A stretch of DNA of 64,000 bases from positions 2,339,001 to 2,403,000 of the forward strand of contig NZ_CP063656.1 of NCBI RefSeq assembly GCF_015209725.1, in the 5' to 3' direction. The translations under genes and the position numbers were made by a program. Origin of the DNA: Lysobacter ciconiae (lineage in GTDB: Bacteria > Pseudomonadota > Gammaproteobacteria > Xanthomonadales > Xanthomonadaceae). Positions 8,284-17,887 of this stretch are shown here, in pieces. Under the pieces are notes generated by a model. The model was not told where the DNA came from. It saw only the letters and a program-made list of their open reading frames with translations, and searched no databases. Every line of letters starts with the position of its first letter. Within the stretch, counting starts at the first letter, position 1.

Positions 8284-9228
8284 TCAGCCGGCGAACCCGT
8301 CGGTGGCACGCACCAGCGAGTCGACGTTCTCGGCCTCGAAGGCCGAATGCCCTGACGCCGGCGAGATCGCCAGCGTCGCCTTCGGCCAGGCCTTGTGCAG
8401 GTCCCAGGCGTTCTGCACCGGGCACACCACGTCGTAGCGCCCATGCACGATCACGCCGGGAATATCGGCGATCGCGTCCACGTCACGCAGCAGCTGGTCA
8501 TCGACTTCGAAGAAACCGCCGTTGACGAAGTAGTGGTTCTCGATGCGCGCGAACGCCAGCGCGAACTTCGGGTCCTCGTGGCTGGCGGTGAAGTCGTCGT
8601 CCACGTGCAGGAAGCTGGTCGCGCCTTCCCAGACGCTCCACGCCTTGGCCGCGGCAAGCCGGATGGATTCGTCCGCGCTGGTCAGGCGGCGGTGGTAGGC
8701 ACTGATCAGGTCGTGGCGCTCGGTGACCGGGATCGCCGCCAGGTAGTGCTCCCACGGTTCCGGGAACAGGCGGCTCGCACCTTCCTGGTAGAACCATTCC
8801 AGTTCCCAGCGACGCAGCATGAAAATGCCGCGCAGCACCAGCTCGGTCACGCGCTTGGGGTGCTTCTGCGCATAGGCCAGCGCCAGCGTCGAGCCCCAGC
8901 TGCCACCGAAGACCTGCCACTTGTCGATGTCCAACTTGACCCTCAGCTTCTCGATGTCCTCCACCAGGTGCCAGGTCGTGTTGGCGACCAGGTCGGCGTG
9001 CGGCGTGGAGCGACCGCTGCCGCGCTGGTCGAACAGGATGATGCGGTAGCGCGCAGGGTCGTGGAACCGGCGCATCTTCGCACTGCATCCGCCACCCGGC
9101 CCACCATGCAGCAGCACCACCGGCTTGCCGTCGGGATTGCCGCACTGCTCGTAATACAGCGTGTGGCGTTCGTCGACGCTGAGCGTGCCGGTGTCGTAGG
9201 GCTGGATCTCGGGATACAGGGTGCGCAT
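8284..9228 (-). CDS. pip: Proline iminopeptidase
   Basis: A 314-residue alpha/beta hydrolase of peptidase family S33, which removes N-terminal proline from peptides. The oxyanion segment is LLHGGPGGG (residues 39-47) and the nucleophile is Ser110 in GGSWGS. The acid and base are most likely Asp266 (HGRYDVVCP) and His294 (SGHSAFE). The start is ATG at 9226-9228. Length and motifs match the xanthomonad enzyme closely. No signal peptide, so it is cytoplasmic. It sits upstream of nothing obviously related on its strand; prmC ends 74 bases beyond its start. Confidence 0.96.
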   Translation of the reverse strand: MRTLYPEIQPYDTGTLSVDERHTLYYEQCGNPDGKPVVLLHGGPGGGCSAKMRRFHDPARYRIILFDQRGSGRSTPHADLVANTTWHLVEDIEKLRVKLDIDKWQVFGGSWGSTLALAYAQKHPKRVTELVLRGIFMLRRWELEWFYQEGASRLFPEPWEHYLAAIPVTERHDLISAYHRRLTSADESIRLAAAKAWSVWEGATSFLHVDDDFTASHEDPKFALAFARIENHYFVNGGFFEVDDQLLRDVDAIADIPGVIVHGRYDVVCPVQNAWDLHKAWPKATLAISPASGHSAFEAENVDSLVRATDGFAG

Positions 9229-9301
9229 GGGGACTCCGCCGCAGGTTTGACCGGCAATTCTACCCAGCGCCGCCGGTCCCCGCAGCGCGCCGGCCGTGGC
9301 G

Positions 9302-10123
9302 TCAGCGCGCTCGACCCAGGCTCACGCGGTCGCGCTGCTCCAGATCGAGGACGGTTTCCACCTCGCCCAGACCGGCCTCCCGCATCAGGGCCCGCACCGC
9401 GCCGCCCTGGTCCCGCCCGTGCTCCAGCAGCAGCCAGCCGCCGGAGGCCAGCAGCGCCGGTGCATCGCCAATGATGGTGCGTATGTCGTCCAGTCCGTCG
9501 GCACCCGCGGCCAGCGCGCTGCGCGGCTCGAATCGCAGGTCACCTTGGCCCAGATGCGCGTCGTCCTCGGCGATATAGGGCGGATTGCTGACGATCAGGT
9601 CGAAGCGCATGCCGGCCAGCGGTTGCAGCCAGTTGCCGTGGCGGAATTCCACGTTGCCGAGACCCAGCGCCCGCGCGTTGCCGGCCGCGACCGCCAGCGC
9701 GCTCTCGCTGGCGTCGGTGGCGATCACGTGGACCAACGGGCGCTCCATCGCCACGGCGAGGGCCACTGCGCCACTGCCTGTGCCGAGATCTGCAACCCAC
9801 AGCTCCCGATCCGCTGGCAGCCGGGCCAGGGTTTGCTCCACCAGCAGCTCGGTTTCCGCCCGCGGGATCAGCGTGGCCGGACTTACCTGCAGGTCGAAGC
9901 GCCAGAATCCGCGCTGCCCGGTCAGGTAGGCGACCGGTTCGCCCGCGCGCCGGCGCTCCAGCAGCGATTCGAACCGCTGCGCGGCGGCGTCATCGAGCTC
10001 CTCGTCGCCGTGCGCATACAGCCAGGTGCGCGAGCGCCCAAGGACGTGCGCGAGCAGCAACTCAGCCTCGCCCGCACCCGTGCCGGCGCGCGCTTCGCGC
10101 AGGATTGAATCGATTCGCGCCAT
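9302..10123 (-). CDS. prmC: Release factor glutamine methyltransferase
   Basis: A 273-residue enzyme (HemK/PrmC) that methylates the glutamine of the GGQ motif in peptide-chain release factors. The N-terminal helical domain is followed by a Rossmann methyltransferase domain with the SAM-binding loop ADLGTGSGAVALAVA (about 111-125) and the catalytic NPPY motif at residues 180-183. The start MARIDSILRE at 10123 is preferred over a longer frame reaching 10210, which adds 29 residues without family character and runs into the ahpC promoter region. prfA, its frequent neighbour, is not here. Confidence 0.95.
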   Translation of the reverse strand: MARIDSILREARAGTGAGEAELLLAHVLGRSRTWLYAHGDEELDDAAAQRFESLLERRRAGEPVAYLTGQRGFWRFDLQVSPATLIPRAETELLVEQTLARLPADRELWVADLGTGSGAVALAVAMERPLVHVIATDASESALAVAAGNARALGLGNVEFRHGNWLQPLAGMRFDLIVSNPPYIAEDDAHLGQGDLRFEPRSALAAGADGLDDIRTIIGDAPALLASGGWLLLEHGRDQGGAVRALMREAGLGEVETVLDLEQRDRVSLGRAR

Positions 10124-10307
10124 GGGTCCTACCGAACGTTGAAAAGCTGCGGATGCCTGAGGCGGTCCGGCCCAGGCTGGCCATGATAGGCGAGCCCGCA
10201 TCGCAGACATCCGGAGGGCGCGGGGTTGATAAGCGCCACCAACGCCGCGATGTCGAAAAGATCGCCGTCACCAGGCGATGTGCGTTTTCGCAAGACCCGC
10301 TCTAACG

Positions 10308-10344
10308 ATAGGTAGTGGCTATCGAATCAATCACATCAATCGAT
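10308..10344 (+). promoter_or_regulatory. Probable OxyR-binding site upstream of ahpC
   Basis: The four spaced tetranucleotides of the OxyR consensus (ATAG-N7-CTAT-N7-ATAG-N7-CTAT) are present with exact spacing: ATAG at 10308-10311, CTAT at 10319-10322, ATCA at 10330-10333 and CGAT at 10341-10344. The first half matches perfectly, the second half imperfectly. It abuts the candidate -35 box of ahpC, as expected for activation by oxidised OxyR, and oxyR itself is encoded at 12974. This is the strongest regulatory signal in the window. Confidence 0.72.
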
Positions 10345-10373
10345 TTGATTAATCCCATAGGCGCCACTAGCCT
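10345..10373 (+). promoter_or_regulatory. Candidate sigma-70 promoter of ahpC
   Basis: TTGATT at 10345-10350 (four or five matches to the -35 consensus) is followed after exactly 17 bases by TAGCCT at 10368-10373, a weak -10. The weak -10 and the directly adjacent OxyR site fit a promoter needing an activator. The start of ahpC is 50 bases downstream. Assigned by eye from spacing and position. Confidence 0.5.
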
Positions 10374-10423
10374 GTGATTCGTAGCTTCTTCTTCTCCCCC
10401 ATCCACTGCAAGAGGATCCAGCG

Positions 10424-10987
10424 ATGTCCCTGATCAATACCGAAATCAAACCGTTCAAGGCCCAGGCGTTCAAGAACGGCGAATTCAAGGAAATCACCGA
10501 GGCCGACCTGAAGGGCAAGTGGTCGGTGTTCTTCTTCTACCCGGCCAACTTCACCTTTGTCTGCCCGACCGAGCTGGAAGACCTGGCCGACAAGTACGAG
10601 GAGTTCCAGAAGCTCGGCGTCGAGATCTACAGCGTCTCCACCGACACCCACTTCTCGCACAAGGCGTGGCACGACACCTCCGAGTCGATCAAGAAGATCA
10701 AGTACACGATGATCGGCGACCCGACCGGCACGATCACCCGCAACTTCGACGTGATGATCGAGGAAGTCGGCTTGGCCGACCGCGGTACCTTCGTGATCGA
10801 CACCGAGGGCAAGATCCAGATCGTCGAGATCAACGCCGGCGGCATCGGCCGCGATGCCAGCGAGCTGCTGCGCAAGGTCAAGGCCGCCCAGTACGTCGCT
10901 GCGCACCCCAACGAGGTCTGCCCGGCCAAGTGGAAGGAAGGCGAGAAGACGCTTGCTCCTTCGCTTGATCTGGTTGGCAAGATCTAA
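10424..10987 (+). CDS. ahpC: Alkyl hydroperoxide reductase subunit C (typical 2-Cys peroxiredoxin)
   Basis: A 187-residue peroxiredoxin that reduces hydrogen peroxide, organic peroxides and peroxynitrite. The peroxidatic cysteine is Cys47 in FTFVCPTEL and the resolving cysteine is Cys166 in EVCPAKW, the same numbering as in E. coli AhpC. A purine-rich AAGAGGA lies just upstream of the ATG. It is the first gene of ahpC-ahpF-oxyR, with a candidate OxyR site and promoter at 10308-10373. A 317-base structured gap separates it from ahpF. In Xanthomonas, ahpC and ahpF-oxyR are known to be transcribed largely separately. Confidence 0.98.
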   Translation: MSLINTEIKPFKAQAFKNGEFKEITEADLKGKWSVFFFYPANFTFVCPTELEDLADKYEEFQKLGVEIYSVSTDTHFSHKAWHDTSESIKKIKYTMIGDPTGTITRNFDVMIEEVGLADRGTFVIDTEGKIQIVEINAGGIGRDASELLRKVKAAQYVAAHPNEVCPAKWKEGEKTLAPSLDLVGKI

Positions 10988-11027
10988 ACCGCTGCAATGG
11001 CGACGCTGCGGCGTCGCCCAGATGTCC

Positions 11028-11052
11028 GCCCGGGCGCTGTAGCCGCCCGGGC
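11028..11052 (+). terminator. GC-rich hairpin after ahpC
   Basis: A perfect 9-bp stem, GCCCGGGCG at 11028-11036 and CGCCCGGGC at 11044-11052, closes a 7-base loop about 40 bases after the ahpC stop. It is not followed by a T-run, so as an intrinsic terminator it would be incomplete. It may instead protect the abundant ahpC message or partly block read-through into ahpF. Confidence 0.5.
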
Positions 11053-11065
11053 GCATGATCCGAGC

Positions 11066-11086
11066 CCCGGGTGTCCTCCACCCGGG
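11066..11086 (+). terminator. Second hairpin after ahpC, possible terminator
   Basis: CCCGGGTG (11066-11073) pairs with CACCCGGG (11079-11086) across a 5-base loop. The stem is followed by TCTCTTC, a weak T-containing tract, making this the better of the two candidates for termination of ahpC transcription. A tandem 11-base direct repeat (GATTCCACACC) follows at 11110-11131. Confidence 0.5.
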
Positions 11087-11170
11087 TCTCTTCAGGGCTG
11101 GTTTCGCCTGATTCCACACCGATTCCACACCCGATCTCGCCGTACGCGAGTGGGTGACGCGTCACCGGTT

Positions 11171-11264
11171 GCTTGCACAAGCGGCCTGGGCTGAGCCGGA
11201 TGCTGGAGATATCCACCGGCACCCCCACCGGCCCCCTCCCCCGGCTCAGGCCGCTCCTGCAAGC
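11171..11264. repeat. Long imperfect inverted repeat between ahpC and ahpF
   Basis: The left arm 11171-11199 and right arm 11241-11264 pair over 22 of 24 positions, with one 2-base mismatch and a 5-base bulge in the left arm; the loop is about 41 bases. The matched blocks are GCTTGCA, AGCGGCC and TGAGCCGG with their complements. The structure ends 40 bases before the ahpF start, so it lies in the ahpF leader or in a read-through transcript. It is much longer than an ordinary terminator and has no T-run. I do not recognise it as a known riboswitch. Confidence 0.6.
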
Positions 11265-11304
11265 ATCCACACGCCTTCTTTCCACCTTCAATGGAGCCGT
11301 TGCC

Positions 11305-12918
11305 ATGCTCGATGACAGCCTCAAGACCCAGTTGCAGACCTACCTGGAAAACGTGACCCAGCCGGTCGAGCTGGTCGCCTGCCTGGACGACAGCGCCAAG
11401 TCGCAGGAGCTGCATGCCCTGCTCACCGATATCGCCGCGATGTCCGACAAGATAACGCTGCGCCGCGATGACGATTCGCAGACGCGCAAGCCCTCCTTCG
11501 CGATCAACCGCGTCGGCACCGATATCGGCGTTGCCTTCGCGGCGATCCCGATGGGCCATGAGTTCACCTCTCTGGTGCTGGCGCTGCTCCAGGTCGGCGG
11601 CCACCCGGGCAAGATCAGCGATGAGCTGGCCCGGCAGGTGCGCGAGCTGGAGGGCGAGTTCAACTTCGAGACCTTCATGTCGCTGTCCTGCCAGAGCTGC
11701 CCGGACACGGTGCAGGCGCTGAACCTGATGAGCGTGCTGAATCCCGCCATCCGCCACGTCGCCGTTGATGGCGCGCTGTTCCAGGACGAAGTGGAGGCCC
11801 GCGAGATCATGTCGGTGCCCACCGTGCTGCTCAACGGCGAGGCCTTCGACACCGGGCGCATGACGGTCGAGCAGATCGTCGCCCGGCTCGACACCGGCGC
11901 CGGCAAGCGCATGGCCGAGGAGATCAGGACCAGGGCGCCGTTCGAGGTGCTGGTCATCGGCGGCGGCCCGGCCGGAGCGGCGTCGGCCATCTACGCCTCA
12001 CGCAAGGGCATCCGCACCGGCGTGGTCGCCGAGCGCTTCGGCGGCCAGGTGCTGGACACGATGTCCATCGAGAACTTCATCTCCGTGCCGCACACCGAGG
12101 GCCCGAAGTTCGCGGTGGCCATGGAGCAGCACGTGCGCGAGTACGACGTGGACATCATGAACCTGCAGCAGGCGACCAGGCTGGTGCCAGCGAGCGAACC
12201 CGGCGGTCTGGTCGAGGTGCAACTGGCCAACGGCGCGTCGCTGAAGTCGCGCAGCGTGGTGCTCGCCACCGGCGCGCGCTGGCGCCAGATGGGCGTGCCC
12301 GGCGAGGAGGAGTACCGCAACAAGGGCGTGGCGTACTGCCCGCATTGCGACGGGCCGCTGTACAAGGGCAAGGACGTGGCGGTGATCGGTGGCGGCAACT
12401 CCGGCGTTGAGGCCGCTATCGACCTGGCCGGCATCGTCAACCACGTCACCCTGGTGGAGTTCGACAGCCGGTTGCGCGCCGACGAGGTGCTGCAGCGCAA
12501 GCTGCGCAGCCTGCCCAACGTCACCATCCTGGTCAGCGCACAAAGCACCGAGGTGCTCGGCGACGGCAAAAAGGTCACCGGACTGGTCTACAAGGACCGC
12601 GAGGGTGGCGATATCCACCGCGTGGCGCTCGACGGCATCTTCGTCCAGATCGGCCTGCTGCCCAACACCGAATGGTTGAAGGGCGACCTGGACCTCTCCC
12701 CGCGCGGCGAGATCGTCATCGATGAGCGCGGCGCGACTTCGATGCCGGGCGTGTTTGCGGCCGGCGACGCCACCACCGTGCCCTACAAGCAGATCGTGAT
12801 CGCCATGGGTGCCGGCTCGACCGCCGCGCTGAGCGCGTTCGACTACCTGATCCGCACCCCGGCACCGGCCGAAGCCGCAGCCGCCCTGGCAGCGGCCGCG
12901 GACACCGCCGCGGCCTGA
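11305..12918 (+). CDS. ahpF: Alkyl hydroperoxide reductase subunit F
   Basis: A 537-residue flavoprotein that passes electrons from NADH to AhpC. The N-terminal double-thioredoxin-like domain has the redox pair Cys129/Cys132 (SCQSCPD), the same numbering as E. coli. The thioredoxin-reductase-like part has the FAD loop VIGGGPAGAASA, the redox pair Cys345/Cys348 in YCPHCDGP, and the C-terminal FAD motif GVFAAGDAT. The start at 11305 has GGAG upstream; a frame reaching 11173 crosses the inverted repeat and is rejected. It ends in an Ala-rich tail of about 20 residues beyond the usual C-terminus. It is followed 55 bases later by oxyR. Confidence 0.98.
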   Translation: MLDDSLKTQLQTYLENVTQPVELVACLDDSAKSQELHALLTDIAAMSDKITLRRDDDSQTRKPSFAINRVGTDIGVAFAAIPMGHEFTSLVLALLQVGGHPGKISDELARQVRELEGEFNFETFMSLSCQSCPDTVQALNLMSVLNPAIRHVAVDGALFQDEVEAREIMSVPTVLLNGEAFDTGRMTVEQIVARLDTGAGKRMAEEIRTRAPFEVLVIGGGPAGAASAIYASRKGIRTGVVAERFGGQVLDTMSIENFISVPHTEGPKFAVAMEQHVREYDVDIMNLQQATRLVPASEPGGLVEVQLANGASLKSRSVVLATGARWRQMGVPGEEEYRNKGVAYCPHCDGPLYKGKDVAVIGGGNSGVEAAIDLAGIVNHVTLVEFDSRLRADEVLQRKLRSLPNVTILVSAQSTEVLGDGKKVTGLVYKDREGGDIHRVALDGIFVQIGLLPNTEWLKGDLDLSPRGEIVIDERGATSMPGVFAAGDATTVPYKQIVIAMGAGSTAALSAFDYLIRTPAPAEAAAALAAAADTAAA

Positions 12919-12973
12919 GGGCCAACCGTTGCCGCCGCGCCCAACGGCCGGCGGCAGCGGGTCTGGAATCCCG

Positions 12974-13888
12974 ATGAATCTTCGCGACCTCAGGTACCTC
13001 GTCGCCCTGGCCGAGCACCGCCACTTCGGCCGCGCCGCGGCGGCCAGCTTCGTCAGCCAGCCCACCCTGTCCACCCAGATCCGCAAGCTGGAAGAGGAGC
13101 TGGGCGTGACCCTGGTGGAGCGCGCACCGCGCAAGGTGATGCTGACCCCCGTCGGTCGCGACATCGTCGAACGCGCCCGGCGGGTGCTGGCGGACGTCGA
13201 CCAGATGGCGGAGATCGCGCGTCGCAGCCAGGATCCCGACGCCGGTTCGATCCGTCTGGGCATGTTCCCCACCCTGGGGCCCTACCTGCTGCCGCACGTG
13301 CTGCCGGGCCTGCGGGAGAAGTTCCCGCGCCTGGAAATGCTGCTGGTGGAGGAGAAGACCGACGCCCTGCTCGAGCGCCTGCGCGAGGGACGGCTGGATG
13401 CCGCGCTGCTGGCACTGCCGATCCACGACGACCAGCTCCACGTGGAGACGTTGTTTGAGGAACCCTTCCTGCTCGCGGTTCCACGCCAGCACGCGCTGGC
13501 CAAGCGCCGCTCGCTGGCCATCGACGACCTCGACCGGATCCCGTTGCTGCTGCTCGAGGAAGGCCATTGCCTGCGCGACCAGGCGCTGGATGTGTGCCGC
13601 CTGACCGGCGCGGGCGAGCGTGACGGCTTCCGCGCGACCAGCCTGGAAACCCTGCGGCAGATGGTCGCCGCCGGTGTGGGGCTGACCCTGCTGCCGGCGC
13701 TGTCGGTGCAACCGCCGGTGCCGCCGTCGCCGGACATCGCGCTGTTGCCTTTCGAGGGCGAGTCGCCGCACCGCACGATCGCCATGGTCTGGCGCAGGAG
13801 CTCGGCGATGGCCTCGTTGCTGGAGCGCATCGCCGGCCAGCTGCGTGAACTGCCATCCGGTTTGCTGCTGCCGCCGGCGGAATCCTAG
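12974..13888 (+). CDS. oxyR: Hydrogen peroxide-sensing LysR-type regulator OxyR
   Basis: A 304-residue LysR-family protein. The N-terminal winged helix-turn-helix (LRYLVALAEHRHFGRAA, then VSQPTLSTQIRKLEEELG) is followed by the sensing domain, with the redox cysteines Cys199 (GHCLRDQ) and Cys208 (DVCRLTG) at exactly the E. coli positions. Oxidation to a disulphide activates transcription of peroxide-defence genes, very likely including ahpC through the site at 10308-10344. ATG at 12974 is used; an upstream in-frame extension to 12929 lacks family character. In Xanthomonas campestris a gene called orfX follows; here the next gene is a DUF2007 gene on the opposite strand. Confidence 0.97.
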   Translation: MNLRDLRYLVALAEHRHFGRAAAASFVSQPTLSTQIRKLEEELGVTLVERAPRKVMLTPVGRDIVERARRVLADVDQMAEIARRSQDPDAGSIRLGMFPTLGPYLLPHVLPGLREKFPRLEMLLVEEKTDALLERLREGRLDAALLALPIHDDQLHVETLFEEPFLLAVPRQHALAKRRSLAIDDLDRIPLLLLEEGHCLRDQALDVCRLTGAGERDGFRATSLETLRQMVAAGVGLTLLPALSVQPPVPPSPDIALLPFEGESPHRTIAMVWRRSSAMASLLERIAGQLRELPSGLLLPPAES

Positions 13889-13917
13889 AAACTGCGCAGA
13901 ACTCCGCCGCCGATCAC

Positions 13918-14190
13918 TCAGACCGCCGGCGCTGCCCCATCCAGCCAGTCAATCTGGTCGTCTTCGAGCGAAACGGGATTGCCGAGTTCCAGCGCGTCGA
14001 CCACCTCGCGCGCCTGGGTCCACGCCGCTTCCGGCACGCAGACCTGGACCAGACCGAACATCGGCAACTCACCCATGCCGCCCAGCAGGGCCTCGCCCTT
14101 GACGAATACGGGGATGTCCGCCGCTTCCAGTGCATGCCGCACCAGATGGGCATCGATGATCCCGGCGGCTTCATAGACCACCCGCATCAT
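13918..14190 (-). CDS. DUF2007 domain-containing protein
   Basis: A 90-residue protein of the DUF2007 (putative signal-transducing, PII-like ferredoxin-like fold) family, beginning VVYEAAGIIDAHLVRHALEA, a form typical of the family. GGAG lies seven bases upstream of the ATG pair at 14185-14190. It converges on oxyR with 29 bases between the stops. Function is unknown. It is divergent from glnS, and the intervening 125 bases must hold both promoters. Confidence 0.85.
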   Translation of the reverse strand: MMRVVYEAAGIIDAHLVRHALEAADIPVFVKGEALLGGMGELPMFGLVQVCVPEAAWTQAREVVDALELGNPVSLEDDQIDWLDGAAPAV

Positions 14191-14315
14191 GGGCGAACTC
14201 CGGGGCGGAGAGAAAGATGGCTTCGCATCGCTCCACCATACGCCGCTGCGCGTGAGCGCCAGCAGTCCGGCGACACCGGCTAGACTGGTCGCTTTCCCAG
14301 CCGATCCCGCGCCGC

Positions 14316-16070
<1,755 letters not shown>

Positions 16071-16105
16071 CCGATCCACGGCTGCAGCACCCTGCGCAGC
16101 CTGCC

Positions 16106-16111
16106 AAGGAG
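16106..16111 (+). promoter_or_regulatory. Ribosome-binding site deciding the deaminase start
   Basis: AAGGAG at 16106-16111, nine bases before ATG 16121, is a near-perfect Shine-Dalgarno sequence. It favours this ATG over the GTG at 16067 that overlaps the glnS stop. Confidence 0.65.
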
Positions 16112-16120
16112 TTCCAGCCG

Positions 16121-16696
16121 ATGCTGTACGCCCAGGTGCACCTGACCCTGCCCGCGTGGATTCACGAGGGCATCGACACCAGCGCGCCCTATCCGGGCGA
16201 TGAGGCGAAGGTCGCCCTGGCAATCGAACTGTCGGCACGCAACATCGAAGCGCGCAGCGGCGGCCCGTTCGGCGCGGCGGTATTCGGCCCCGATGACCGC
16301 ATCATCTCGGTCGGCGTCAACCGGGTGATCCCGCAGGCGTGCTCGCTGGCGCATGCCGAAACGATGGCCTACATGCTCGCCCAGCAGCGCACCCAGCGCA
16401 GCCGACTGAACGAGAGCGAGCCCGGCGTCCGCGCCGGACCGGTCACCCTGGCCACCTCGGCGCAGCCGTGCTGCCAATGCTACGGCGCGACCATCTGGGC
16501 CGGCGTGGACCGCTTGCTGATCGGCGCCCGCAGCGAAGACGTCGAAGCGCTGACCGAGTTCGATGAAGGCCCGTTGCCGGCCGACTGGGTCGGCGAACTG
16601 ACCCGCCGCGGGATCGACGTCGTGCGTGACATCCAGCGCGACGCGGCCTGCGAGGTGCTGAAAGACTATGCCCGCTCCGGCGGGGCGGGCTATTGA
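16121..16696 (+). CDS. Nucleoside deaminase of the cytidine/deoxycytidylate deaminase superfamily
   Basis: A 191-residue zinc-dependent deaminase. The zinc ligands and catalytic Glu are in LAHAETM (HAE) and QPCCQCYG (PCxxC). GGPFGAAVFGPD is the substrate-pocket strand typical of guanine/cytosine deaminase relatives. It probably deaminates a purine or pyrimidine base or nucleoside; the substrate is not readable. ATG 16121 is chosen for its AAGGAG ribosome site. A GTG at 16067, overlapping the glnS stop as GTGA, would add 18 residues and cannot be excluded. It is followed directly by rlmM. Confidence 0.85.
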   Translation: MLYAQVHLTLPAWIHEGIDTSAPYPGDEAKVALAIELSARNIEARSGGPFGAAVFGPDDRIISVGVNRVIPQACSLAHAETMAYMLAQQRTQRSRLNESEPGVRAGPVTLATSAQPCCQCYGATIWAGVDRLLIGARSEDVEALTEFDEGPLPADWVGELTRRGIDVVRDIQRDAACEVLKDYARSGGAGY

Positions 16697-16698
16697 CG

Positions 16699-17772
16699 AT
16701 GCCCGATGCCCTGTTTTGCTGGTGCCGCGCGGGCTTTGAACCCGAACTGGCCGCCGAACTCACCGAGCGCGCCGCGCTGGCCGGCCACCCCGGCTATGCG
16801 CGCGCCGAACGCGGCAACGGCTACGTCGAGTTCATTGCCTCCGGGGCGCGTGCGCTGGCGATGGCCTTGCCGCTGGAGCGGATCGTCTTCGCCCGCCAGA
16901 AGCTGCTGCGCCTGGCCGACCTGCCCGGCCTGAACCCCAGCGACCGCATCACGCCCATCATGCAGGCCCTGGATGCCCTGAAAGAACAGGGCGAAGTGGC
17001 GCCGGGCATGTTCGGTGAGCTGTGGGTGGAGCACCCCGATTCCGATGACGGCAAGACCCTCGCCGGGCTGTCCCGCAGCTTCGCCAACGCACTGCGCCCG
17101 AGCCTGCGCAAGGCCGGCTGGCTGAGCGCAAAGGACGACCCGCGCCGGCCGCGTCTGCATGTCGCCTTCCTTGGCGGGCACCACGTCGTGCTCGCCACCA
17201 GCGATCCGCGTGACAGCTCGCCGTGGCCGCTGGGCATTCCGCGCCTGCGCATGCACGCCGAGGCGCCCAGCCGCTCGGCGCTGAAGCTCGAGGAGGCGTT
17301 CATGACCCTGCTCGACGAGCGCGAACGCGGGCTCCTGCTGCGCGACAACATGCAGGCGGCCGATCTGGGCGCCGCGCCCGGGGGCTGGAGCTGGGTACTG
17401 ATGCGCCAGGGCATGCTGGTCACCGCGGTCGACAACGGGCCGATGCGCGAGCAGCTGCTCGACAGCGGCCGGGTCGAACACGTCAGGGCCGACGGCTTCC
17501 AGTGGCAGCCGCGGCGGCCGGTCGACTGGATGGTCTGCGACATGGTCGAGCAGCCGCGCAAGGTGGCCGACCGCATGGCGACCTGGTTCCGTGAGGGCTG
17601 GTGCAAGCAGGCGGTGTTCAACCTCAAGCTGCCGATGAAGAAGCGCTGGGAGGAAACCCGGATCTGCCTGGAAGCCTTCGAGCTGCAGACTCACCGGCCG
17701 ATGACCATCCGCGCGCGCCAGCTCTACCACGACCGTGAAGAGATCACGGTGCTGGCGATGCCCTCGCGCTGA
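16699..17772 (+). CDS. rlmM: 23S rRNA 2'-O-ribose C2498 methyltransferase
   Basis: A 357-residue RlmM. An N-terminal THUMP-like domain (FCWCRAGFEPELAAELTERA, FARQKLLRL) precedes a Rossmann-type 2'-O-methyltransferase domain with the SAM loop AADLGAAPGGWSWVL and the catalytic DWMVCDMVEQP. It modifies C2498 in the peptidyl-transferase loop of 23S rRNA. ATG 16699 is two codons inside a TTG that overlaps the previous stop; the ATG is the likelier start. Size matches the E. coli protein (366 residues). Confidence 0.96.
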   Translation: MPDALFCWCRAGFEPELAAELTERAALAGHPGYARAERGNGYVEFIASGARALAMALPLERIVFARQKLLRLADLPGLNPSDRITPIMQALDALKEQGEVAPGMFGELWVEHPDSDDGKTLAGLSRSFANALRPSLRKAGWLSAKDDPRRPRLHVAFLGGHHVVLATSDPRDSSPWPLGIPRLRMHAEAPSRSALKLEEAFMTLLDERERGLLLRDNMQAADLGAAPGGWSWVLMRQGMLVTAVDNGPMREQLLDSGRVEHVRADGFQWQPRRPVDWMVCDMVEQPRKVADRMATWFREGWCKQAVFNLKLPMKKRWEETRICLEAFELQTHRPMTIRARQLYHDREEITVLAMPSR

Positions 17773-17887
17773 CGGGCGCCTCGCGCTGTCCATACGCCAG
17801 GTTCAGCCAAACCCTGCGTATTTGACGCCGGATTAACTTGGCCCGCCGCACGCTTTTTGCCTCCCCCGCAGACTGTGAGGTGGCACC

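Noticed and set aside
11110..11131. Tandem GATTCCACACC pair as a CRISPR-like or iteron element
   Set aside because: Only two copies without spacers or further repeats; recorded as a simple duplication in the ahpC-ahpF gap.
17822..17850. TTGACG before the EF-hand gene as a -35 box
   Set aside because: No acceptable -10 sequence lies 16-18 bases downstream.
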